Assembly (NCBI GenBank): GCA_003554505.1
Contig: PWGS01000156.1
Coordinates: forward strand, 1-5,313
DNA from: Desulfonatronospira sp.
GTDB lineage: Bacteria > Desulfobacterota > Desulfovibrionia > Desulfovibrionales > Desulfonatronovibrionaceae
Reading direction: 5' to 3'
DNA: 5,313 nt
Shown here piece after piece: positions 1 through 5,313 of the stretch (position 1 is the first letter of the stretch; every line of letters starts with the position of its first letter). Made by a program: the position numbers and the translations under genes. The notes beneath the pieces are model-generated. The model ran no database searches, had not been told where the DNA came from, and saw nothing but the letters and a program-made list of their open reading frames with translations.

Positions 1-421
1 CCTCCTTGCTGACCCGCAGGGGATTTGGCCCCAGGGACTTGATTTTCTCGGTAAATTCATTGACCACCTTGGCGAACCTTGGTGCCTCTGCTGAAGATAC
101 CCAGTCCAGCCTGAACCTCTCGGGATCAATGTCCAGGTCTTCCAGTACCAGTTTTATGGCCTGCGCCCTGGCGTATGCCTTGTGATTACCATCCAGGTAA
201 TGACATTCACCAAGGTGTCAGCCCAGGACCAGGACGCCGTCGGCGCCTTTTTCCAGGGCCTCCACCACCAGGTTGGGATGAACCATCCCGGAGCACATGA
301 CCCTGATGGCACGCATATTGGGCGGATACTGCAGCCTGGACACGCCGGCCAGGTCAGCGCCGGCGTAGGCGCCCCAGTTGCAGAGAAATCCCACAATGAC
401 GGGTTCTTTATGTTCAGCCAT
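1..421 (-). CDS. mvhD: MvhD-type hydrogenase/heterodisulfide reductase iron-sulfur subunit, selenoprotein (3' end outside window)
   Basis: Small [2Fe-2S] protein of the MvhD/FlpD family, which in known complexes carries electrons between a hydrogenase or formate dehydrogenase and HdrA in the cytoplasm. The frame starting at ATG 421 reads 67 residues ([15 protein letters not shown] with C14, then MCSGMVHP with C43) up to a TGA at 220-218. It then continues in the same frame without another stop to the window edge (E140), so only the last few codons are missing. The TGA lies inside G-x-H-L-G-E-C-H-Y, the motif where relatives have Cys, and Sec occurs here in VhuD of Methanococcales. I read it as Sec68, with C73 following. 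AAGGAG at 435-430 lies 8 nt before the ATG. The gene follows hdrA by 20 bp and is surely cotranscribed. Sequence before and after the TGA both fit the family, so decay is unlikely. The family call is near certain; Sec insertion is inferred. Confidence 0.93.
178..215 (-). promoter_or_regulatory. Candidate bacterial SECIS hairpin of mvhD
   Basis: On the coding strand the perfect 6-bp stem AUUACC/GGUAAU (201-196 with 190-185) closes a 5-nt loop UGGAU (195-191). Below a C-C mismatch the stem continues with UGU/ACA, and CCU/AGG could pair after an internal bulge. The loop begins 23 nt after the UGA and has G as its second base. This matches the bacterial SECIS pattern of a hairpin within the coding sequence just downstream of the UGA with a G at the start of the apical loop. 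Structure and distance are seen directly; SelB binding is inferred. Confidence 0.7.
218..220 (-). other. In-frame UGA read as selenocysteine (Sec68 of MvhD)
   Basis: The TGA codon sits between GVLVLG and HLGECHY, exactly where MvhD homologues have a Cys. Translation stays in frame and family-like for at least 72 codons afterwards. Known Sec-containing MvhD homologues (VhuD) support recoding over termination. Confidence 0.88.
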
Positions 422-429
422 CGTTATAT

Positions 430-435
430 CTCCTT
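430..435 (-). promoter_or_regulatory. Ribosome binding site of mvhD
   Basis: AAGGAG on the minus strand, 8 nt before ATG 421-419 and inside the 20-bp gap after the hdrA stop codon (TAA, 444-442). It fixes the mvhD start and shows separate initiation within the operon. Confidence 0.8.
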
Positions 436-441
436 GGTTTT

Positions 442-3400
442 TTAGACATTTTCCAGAGCCGCATGTATCTGGGCCCTTATCTGCTCATTGGTAAAACCGT
501 GCACAAACACCCCCTGCTTGGGGCAGGTGGCTTCGCAGATGCCGCACCCCTTGCACAGGGCCTTATTTGTTTCGATCTTCTTGTGCTGAACACCCTCCAC
601 ATCGTAGTCTGTCAGGCTGATGGCCCCGTAAGGGCAGGTGTCCACGCATATGGCACAGCCGTCGCAATTTTCCGTAACAAAGGACTTGATGGAATCCAGG
701 GGCATTACAGACCTGGACAGGATGGTGGACGCCCTGGAAACCGCGGCCTGGGCCTGGGCGATGCACTCGTCCACAGGCTTGGGATAGTGGCAGAGTCCAG
801 CCAGGAACATGCCGTCCACGCTCATGTCCACGGGCCTTAACTTGGCGTGGGCCTCCTGGAGGAATCCCTCGCTGTTGAGTCCGCACTTGTAGAGTTCCAC
901 CAGTTCTTTGTGTTCTGTAGGTACCACTGCTGAGGCCAGCACCAGGTAGCTCGGCCTTATCTCCACGTCCCGGTACAGGATGTGGTCCCTGGCCATCACC
1001 ACCAGGTCGTCGCCGTCCTTACTGACTCTGGGCTTATTTTCCAGGTCGTACTGGATAAAGATGACCCCCAGTTCACGGGCCTCTTTGTACAAATCCTCCC
1101 GGGAGCCGTAGGTCCTGATATCCCGGTAAAGAACATATACAGGCATTTTGGGGTTGGCTTTCTTCAGCTTGATGGCCGAATGCATGGTATGTGTGCAGCA
1201 TACACGGCTGCAGTAGGGCCTGTCCGGCTCGCGGGAGCCCACGCACTGGATGAACACGGCCCCTTTGGCCTTGTCCAGGGCGGGTTTGTGTTCGGACATC
1301 TCCCGGTCGAATTCCAGGTGGGTAAAGACACGCTCATCCTGGCCATAGAGGTATTCCTGGGGTTTGTGCTCCTGTCCCCCGGTACATACGACGGCTATGC
1401 CGTACTTGATGGCCTTTTGCTCGCCGTTTACTTCTATCTCGCTTACAAAGTCGCCCACCGCTCCCTTGTTGGCCTTGAGCCGGGCATTTTTGTATACTTT
1501 TATACTGGGGTGGTTTTCCACCTTGGAAATGAGCTCTTCCAGGTAGGGCTTTATCTGTTCCCCTCGCCAGGTGGAGGCCAGGTTCCAGGCGTTGCCGCCC
1601 AGCTTGTCCGCCTTTTCCATCAGGATGGTCTCGTATCCCTGGTCCGCCAGTCCCAGGGCGCTGACCATGCCTGAGAGACCCCCTCCGACAACCAGGGCGC
1701 TCTGGTTGACGTTTACCGAGAGGTGCTCCAGGGGCTGGAGCATGGAGGCCTTGGCCACCGCCATGCGTACCTGGTCCCTGGCCTTGTCCAGGGCCTTTTC
1801 AGGCTCCTTGCCGTGCACCCAGCTGTTCTGGTTGCGGATGTTGGCCATTTCAAAAAGGTACTCGTTAAGCCCTGCATCCTTCATGGTCTCCCGGAACAGA
1901 GGCTCGTGGGTCCTGGGAGTACAGGCCGCCACCACCACCCGGTTCAGATTGTGCTCCTGAATCTTGTCCTTGAGCATGACCTGGGTATCCTGGGAACAGG
2001 AGAAGAGATTGTTCTCCACCATGACCACGTTGGGCAGAGACTTGGAGTATTCCACAAGTTCATTGACGTCTATGGTGCCGGCGATATTGATGCCGCAGGA
2101 GCACACAAAGACACCCACCCTGGGCTCTTCTCCGGCAACCTCTTTTTCCTCAGGGAATGTTCTTTCCTGGGTAAGGGTTCCGCGCTGGCTGCTAAGGGAT
2201 ATGGAAGCCGAGGCAGCGGCGCAGGAAGCATCGGTTACCGACTGTGGAATATCCTTGGGCCCCTGGTAGCAGCCGCTGGCATAAATGCCGGGGACGTTGG
2301 TGGCTGACGGGGCGAAGCTGGAACTGTCCGCGAATTTGTATTTGTCCAGTTCCACTCCCAGGACCTCTGCCAGATCAACAGCCCTCTTGGAATTTTCCAG
2401 ACCAACCGACAGAACCAGGAGGTCGAACTCCTCCTTGACCCTCTCCCCGGTCTGGTCGTTGAAGTACTCCACCTTTACCCCGCAGCCGTCCTGTCCGGGG
2501 TAAACAGTGTGAATGCGGCTCTGTACAAAACGCACGCCATTTTCTTTGGCCTGCTCAAAATACTTGTCGAACTCCTTGCCGTGGGTACGGATATCCATGT
2601 AGAAAATGGCCTGGTCCGTATCCCCGGTGGTGTGCTCCGCCGTTACCATGGACTGCTTGATGGCGTACATGCAGCAGACCGAGGAACAGTAGCCGTTATC
2701 GCACCTGTTTATATTTCTGGAGCCTACGCACTGCAGCCAGGCTATCTTCTTGGGCTCACTGCCGTCTGAGGGCCTGGTGAGATGTCCCATGCATGGACCA
2801 TTGGAGGAGAGAAGCCTCTCATACTCCATGCTGGTGACCACGTCCTTGAACTGGGAATAGGCATAGGTATCAAACGCGGAAGGGTCAAAAGGCTTGAATC
2901 CCGGGGTCAGGATGACCGAACCTACGTTTATATCCTTGATCTCGTCCTGGAAATCCTGATCCAGGTCAATGGCCCCGGTGGGGCAGTACTTTTCACAGGC
3001 CCGGCATTTGCCCTTGCCTTTTTCGCCCTTGTTGCCGCCCTTGACGAAAAAGATACATGTCTCCTTTTCAATGGCGTACTTAAGGGGTACGGTCTGGCCG
3101 TACTTGATGTATGCCGATTTGCGCTTGTCCAGCCCCTCATTGAACTCGTCGGGGACTTTCTTGGGGCACTTTTCCGCACACAGGTTACAGGCTATACATT
3201 TGTCCATGTCAATAATGCGCGGCTTCTGACGCACCTTGACGTTGAAATTACCTTCCCGGCCGCTGATTCCTTCCACCTCGGCCAGGGTCAAAAGCTCGAT
3301 ATTCAAGTGCCGACCGCACTCGACCAGTTTAGGCGAGATAATTCACATCGCACAATCGTTGGTGGGAAAAGTCTTGTCCAGCTGAGCCATGGCCCCGCCT

Positions 3401-3522
3401 ATACCGGAAGACTTTTCCAAAAGATAAACATAATACCCGGCATCAGCCAGATCCAGGGCTGACTGGATACCGGCGATTCCTCCGCCGACAACCATGACCG
3501 CGCCTATTTTTTCCGCGCTCAT
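442..3522 (-). CDS. hdrA: HdrA-type FAD/iron-sulfur subunit of heterodisulfide reductase, selenoprotein, double-flavin fusion
   Basis: Flavin and iron-sulfur core of soluble Hdr-type electron-bifurcating complexes, 1026 residues when the TGA at 3345-3343 is read as Sec60. Order: FAD motif [20 protein letters not shown] (11-30); NDCAMU (55-60); ferredoxin inserts with C109/112/115/119 and C156/173/176/180; CVGSR...CSSVCC (C265, 274, 279, 283, 284); FAD C-terminal part near 410-440; HdrA Fe-S domain with C474, C476, C509, C534; a second FAD domain, VVGGGLSG at 611-618, with CVGSR...CSRVCC (C760-776) but no ferredoxin insert or CxxU; and a C-terminal 2x[4Fe-4S] ferredoxin (C953/956/959/963, C990/993/996/1000). 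Archaeal HdrA is about 650 residues, so this is an enlarged bacterial form. The start at 3522 restores the whole Rossmann motif and has AAGGGGG 6 nt upstream. mvhD follows. Electron donor and acceptor partners (HdrBC, Flox or Fdh) are not in view. Confidence 0.95.
3303..3323 (-). promoter_or_regulatory. Candidate bacterial SECIS hairpin of hdrA
   Basis: Coding-strand arms UCGAGUGC (3323-3316) and GCACUUGA (3310-3303) form an 8-bp stem with one G-U pair around the loop GGUCG (3315-3311). The loop begins 28 nt after the UGA. The loop carries GGUC, the same core as in the E. coli fdhF SECIS apical loop recognised by SelB; I see no obvious bulged U in this stem. Pairing is seen directly; function is inferred. 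Confidence 0.75.
3343..3345 (-). other. In-frame UGA read as selenocysteine (Sec60 of HdrA)
   Basis: The TGA follows NDCAM and precedes [12 protein letters not shown]. HdrA proteins have a second Cys, or in Methanococcales and some bacteria a Sec, at this point after DKTFPT. The 59 codons upstream encode the essential FAD-binding Rossmann motif, so the UGA must be read through for a working protein. Confidence 0.92.
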
Positions 3523-3528
3523 TCTTGA

Positions 3529-3535
3529 CCCCCTT
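3529..3535 (-). promoter_or_regulatory. Ribosome binding site of hdrA
   Basis: AAGGGGG on the minus strand, 6 nt before ATG 3522-3520. It supports the upstream start over the in-frame TTG at 3306, which lacks such a site and would remove the FAD motif and the CxxU. Confidence 0.75.
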
Positions 3536-3583
3536 TGCCAAATGGTAATGAGTTATAAAAAGTACTCCATTTCCTTTTTTTAT

Positions 3584-3595
3584 TTGTTATAACAT
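3584..3595. repeat. Inverted repeat TTGTTATAACAT over the hdrA -10 region, possible operator
   Basis: TGTTATAACA at 3585-3594 is a perfect 10-bp palindrome. It overlaps the candidate -10 and resembles a second inverted repeat 36 bp away (3620-3631). Its placement suits repression, but no regulator can be named from the sequence. Confidence 0.35.
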
Positions 3596-3616
3596 GCACA
3601 AGCATACATAAGTCAA
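3586..3616 (-). promoter_or_regulatory. Candidate sigma-70 promoter for hdrA-mvhD
   Basis: Minus-strand TTGACT (3616-3611) and TATAAC (3591-3586), each 5 of 6 to consensus, are separated by 19 bp, which is longer than the ideal 17. The -10 lies about 64 bp before the hdrA ATG. The spacer length and lack of a mapped start site limit confidence. Confidence 0.4.
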
Positions 3617-3619
3617 GAG

Positions 3620-3631
3620 TTGTTTTAACAA
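3620..3631. repeat. Inverted repeat TTGTTTTAACAA next to the hdrA -35, possible operator
   Basis: TTGTT and AACAA half-sites flank a TT centre. The repeat lies 3 bp upstream of the candidate -35 and shares half-sites with the repeat at 3584-3595. Rex-type operators have similar TTGT/ACAA ends but a wider half-site spacing, so a Rex assignment is not supported. In AT-rich DNA chance remains possible. Confidence 0.35.
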
Positions 3632-3865
3632 AAATTAAATTACAATGATCAAGTAAAACAAATAGTTAAAACCCATGTTACGCTTGCAGAAAAAATATAA
3701 CCCGGGTTCTTCTTTTGGACATGAAATATTTGCCCTGCCGGAAACATATATCTACTATTAGTAACCGATATTATTTAAAAAAATTTCTGACGCCCTCTCC
3801 GCAGAGAGAACCCTGCTCTGCCCGCATAAAAAAAATGTATAACACGCGCATCAGACACTAATTCC

Positions 3866-3894
3866 TTGCTCTCTGAGCTATTCTAAAATAAAAT
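3866..3894 (+). promoter_or_regulatory. Weak candidate promoter for rlpA
   Basis: TTGCTC (3866-3871), 17-bp spacer, TAAAAT (3889-3894). The -10 is 5 of 6 and the -35 only 3 of 6 to consensus. It lies about 90 bp upstream of the rlpA ATG in AT-rich DNA, where such matches are common. Confidence 0.25.
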
Positions 3895-3985
3895 GAATAC
3901 ACTTCCAGGAAGCTTTAAAAAAATCATTTCATAACCTGCAGTCAGGCACAACCAAAAAACACCAAAAAGTACAGGGAAGCAGAAC

Positions 3986-4756
3986 ATGAGACGACTTCTT
4001 TTCAACTACCTGATCATTTTTTTGATTATTACAGCAACAGGGCTGGCTGCTGCGTGTGCCCCGCGCAAGGTTCATCCCCCCACTCCACCTCCGAAGATTG
4101 AACAGCCCCGGAAAGATACTCACCAGCCGGAGCAGCCGGCTGCTGAACTGGACAAGGAGCGGAAATACACCGTCCTGGGGCAGACCTACACCCCGCTGTC
4201 AACTTCCGAGGGGTTTGAAGAAGAAGGTATTGCTTCCTGGTACGGACCCAAGTTTCACGGCAAAAAAACCGCCAGCGGAGAAGTCTACAACATGTACCAA
4301 GCAACTGCAGCCCACAGAATACTGCCCATGCATACTAAGGTGGAGGTGACCAACCTGGACAACGGCAAAAGCATCAGGTTAAGGATTAATGACCGCGGTC
4401 CTTTTGTGGATGACCGCATCATAGACCTTTCCATGGCGGCAGCCAGGGAACTGGATATGATAGGACCGGGCACCGCCCCGGTGAGGGTCAAGGCTGTGGG
4501 CAGCGCCCCCAGGGATGAGCTGCCCGGCATCTTCTATGTTCAGGTGGGGTCCTTTACCACCAGGGATAACGCTGAAAACAAAAAGGCCCGGGTTAAGGAA
4601 ATGGGATACAGCCGGACACGCCTGCAGAAAAATGATTCCGGCGGCCAGACCGTGTGGCGTGTACAGGCCGGTCGTTTCGAAAACGTGGGCCAGGCGGAAA
4701 AAGCCAGGGACAGCCTCAGGGAAAGTTACCCGGAAGCCTTTATTATTGCCGATTGA
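3986..4756 (+). CDS. rlpA: RlpA-family septal lytic transglycosylase lipoprotein with SPOR domain
   Basis: Outer-membrane-anchored enzyme that cleaves glycan strands of peptidoglycan lacking stem peptides and helps daughter-cell separation (family knowledge). 256 residues: hydrophobic signal peptide 4-23 ending in LAAAC, with lipidation at C24 (Ala rather than Leu at -3, so a suboptimal lipobox); Pro-rich, low-complexity linker about 26-56; double-psi beta-barrel about 80-172 with GIASWYGPKFHGKKTASGE, TAAHRILP, VTNLDNG and INDRGPFVDDRIIDLS. The conserved acidic residues are E99 and D136, matching the catalytic Glu and Asp of Pseudomonas RlpA. The SPOR domain, about 182-256 (FYVQVGSF ... VWRVQAGRF), binds denuded septal glycan. 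The upstream AGGGA is a poor and distant ribosome site, but the start is fixed by the signal peptide. The gene is divergent from hdrA and convergent with ihfA. Activity is not proven, since some RlpA proteins are inactive. Confidence 0.93.
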   Translation: MRRLLFNYLIIFLIITATGLAAACAPRKVHPPTPPPKIEQPRKDTHQPEQPAAELDKERKYTVLGQTYTPLSTSEGFEEEGIASWYGPKFHGKKTASGEVYNMYQATAAHRILPMHTKVEVTNLDNGKSIRLRINDRGPFVDDRIIDLSMAAARELDMIGPGTAPVRVKAVGSAPRDELPGIFYVQVGSFTTRDNAENKKARVKEMGYSRTRLQKNDSGGQTVWRVQAGRFENVGQAEKARDSLRESYPEAFIIAD

Positions 4757-5033
4757 TCTCTGAGCGGAATTTGCGCGACAACCTGAAAACCACTACTTTC
4801 CGCCCGGGAAGAATAATAGCCTCGCTGGTCTGTGGATTGCGGCCCTTTCTGGGCTTTTTGTCATAGGTCTCGAACTTGCCGAAACCGCTTATAAGCAGGG
4901 AGTGATCCTTTTTTATGGCCTTTTTAATAATGTCCAGCAAATGTTCAATCTGCCCCTTGACCTCTGAGCGCTTGCGTTCGCTTTGCTCGTAAACCCTGTC
5001 CACCAGATCCGACTTGGTTAGGGTGTTGACCAT
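4743..5033 (-). CDS. ihfA: Integration host factor alpha-type DNA-bending protein (IHF/HU family)
   Basis: Small basic nucleoid protein of 96 residues, the usual IHF/HU length. It binds as a dimer in the DNA minor groove and sharply bends DNA in recombination, replication and promoter control. Features: N-terminal helices LTKSDLVDRVYEQ and a Lys/Arg-rich second helix, the LLISGFGKFE core (47-56), the beta-arm RKGRNPQT (62-69) with the intercalating Pro67, and a C-terminal RKVVVFRLSRKFRSEI resembling the E. coli IhfA end. It matches IhfA better than HU, but an IhfB or divergent HU assignment cannot be excluded. The frame is open upstream to 5225, yet the ATG at 5033 has AGGAGG 7 nt before it and matches the family start. 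The gene follows a HIT-family gene after 97 bp, possibly as an operon, and its 3' end overlaps rlpA by 14 bp. Confidence 0.92.
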   Translation of the reverse strand: MVNTLTKSDLVDRVYEQSERKRSEVKGQIEHLLDIIKKAIKKDHSLLISGFGKFETYDKKPRKGRNPQTSEAIILPGRKVVVFRLSRKFRSEINRQ

Positions 5034-5130
5034 ATACCTCCCTCCTGTGTTTTTTTGCCGGGGCTGTAAAAACCCTGACAGAATTGGCTGTGCTGGAAAT
5101 ACGCGGATATGATCCTGAACTGAACCGGAG
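5034..5130 (-). other. HIT-ihfA intergenic gap
   Basis: 97 bp between two same-strand genes. Apart from the ihfA ribosome binding site, no strong hairpin followed by a T-run and no convincing promoter was seen, which fits readthrough from the HIT gene into ihfA. Confidence 0.4.
5041..5046 (-). promoter_or_regulatory. Ribosome binding site of ihfA
   Basis: A full AGGAGG on the minus strand, 7 nt before ATG 5033-5031, with a second overlapping GGAGG just downstream of it. It decides the start in favour of the 96-residue protein over the longer open frame reaching 5225. Confidence 0.8.
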
Positions 5131-5313
5131 TCATGAGAGTGCAGAAGAGATTTTCCGGGCAAAATCCTGCATCTCTTCATTGCTGTCATACTTGTATTGA
5201 GGCCAGAGCTGCAGACCGTCCCCATGGAAACGGGGTATCAGATGCCAGTGGGCGTGCATTACCACCTGACCCGCGGCCTGGAAATTGTTCATGCCGACAT
5301 TGAAGCCGTCGGC
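5131..5313 (-). CDS. HIT-family protein, C-terminal part (5' end outside window)
   Basis: The last 60 residues of a histidine-triad nucleotide-binding protein, the group of nucleotidyl hydrolases and transferases that act on dinucleoside polyphosphates or AMP adducts. The segment begins ADGFNVGMNNFQAAGQVV, followed by the triad HAHWHLIPRFHGD (H20, H22, H24 of the visible part, the middle His being the family nucleophile), a variable tail LQLWPQYKYDSNEEM, and a short helix to the stop TGA at 5133-5131. About half of the protein lies beyond the window edge. The exact substrate cannot be told from this part. ihfA follows on the same strand after 97 bp, with no clear terminator between them, so cotranscription is possible. 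Confidence 0.9.
   Translation of the reverse strand, partial: ADGFNVGMNNFQAAGQVVMHAHWHLIPRFHGDGLQLWPQYKYDSNEEMQDFARKISSALS

Larger units (their letters stand above)
3523..3985. other. AT-rich divergent intergenic region between hdrA and rlpA
   Basis: 463 bp without a convincing gene and clearly richer in A+T than its flanks. It holds the hdrA promoter candidate and two inverted repeats (3584-3631), a perfect 10-bp palindrome AACCCGGGTT (3699-3708), a GC-richer patch with alternative small hairpins (3795-3821), and a weak promoter candidate for rlpA (3866-3894). A 46-codon ORF at 3721-3861 has no ribosome binding site and no recognisable family. No tRNA or other known RNA was recognised. Confidence 0.8.

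Noticed and set aside
208..217. CACC-UU-GGUG hairpin directly after the mvhD UGA as the SECIS
   Set aside because: A 2-nt loop is too tight, and the hairpin sits too close to the UGA compared with the usual SECIS distance; the stem at 185-201 fits better.
218..421. mvhD as a pseudogene truncated by a nonsense mutation
   Set aside because: Sequence after the UGA remains in frame and family-like, the UGA falls exactly at a known Sec/Cys site, and the neighbouring hdrA shows the same kind of UGA.
982..1674. Long plus-strand ORFs opposite hdrA (for example 982-1674, 1723-2307, 2782-3462)
   Set aside because: They are antisense shadows of the hdrA coding sequence, with no family features and no ribosome sites that I could recognise.
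442..3306. HdrA starting at TTG 3306 as a 954-residue protein
   Set aside because: This start lacks a ribosome binding site and omits the FAD motif and CxxU that are encoded immediately upstream in the same frame.
3795..3821. Hairpins near 3800 as an intrinsic terminator
   Set aside because: No gene ends upstream on either strand, and no T-run directly follows the stem on either strand.
3721..3861. 46-codon plus-strand ORF in the intergenic region
   Set aside because: It has no Shine-Dalgarno sequence, an erratic Lys/Arg-rich AT-driven composition and no recognisable family.
5034..5225. Longer ihfA starting at 5225
   Set aside because: The extra N-terminus overlaps the HIT gene in another frame, does not resemble IHF/HU, and the strong AGGAGG lies just before ATG 5033.

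Overview
The window looks like chromosomal DNA from an anaerobic, selenoprotein-making bacterium, most likely a sulfate-reducing or related Desulfobacterota (possibly Desulfovibrionales-like). This is an inference from a bacterial-type HdrA/MvhD pair, an RlpA lipoprotein with a SPOR domain (so a Gram-negative envelope) and an IHF-alpha-type protein. I could not run a taxonomic search.

Layout: (1) Positions 1-3522, minus strand, hold a two-gene operon for soluble heterodisulfide-reductase-type electron transfer: hdrA (3522-442), a 20-bp gap, then mvhD (421 to the window edge, 3' end missing). Each gene contains one in-frame UGA at a position where the family has a redox-active or cluster-binding Cys/Sec, and reading through each UGA restores a full, family-typical protein. 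Each UGA is followed at the right distance by a hairpin that fits the bacterial SECIS pattern. Without recoding, hdrA would appear to start about 72 codons late and mvhD would appear to be broken into two ORFs. (2) Positions 3523-3985 are an AT-rich 463-bp divergent intergenic region. It has a candidate promoter for hdrA, two related inverted repeats (TTGTT-NN-AACA) placed around that promoter, and a weaker candidate promoter for the plus-strand gene. (3) Positions 3986-4756, plus strand, encode an RlpA-type septal lytic transglycosylase lipoprotein (DPBB + SPOR). (4) Positions 5313-4743, minus strand, hold the C-terminal part of a HIT-family protein followed after 97 bp by an IHF-alpha/HU-family DNA-bending protein. 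The end of that gene overlaps the convergent end of the rlpA gene by 14 bp.

How they work together: HdrA carries FAD and several [4Fe-4S] clusters, and MvhD carries a [2Fe-2S] cluster and normally passes electrons between a hydrogenase, formate dehydrogenase or similar donor and HdrA. With HdrBC-like or other partners outside the window they would form an electron-bifurcating or confurcating complex. The rlpA, ihfA and HIT genes are general cell-division, nucleoid and nucleotide-metabolism genes with no visible functional link to that operon. The most notable content is the pair of adjacent selenoproteins and the unusual order of domains in the 1026-residue HdrA.
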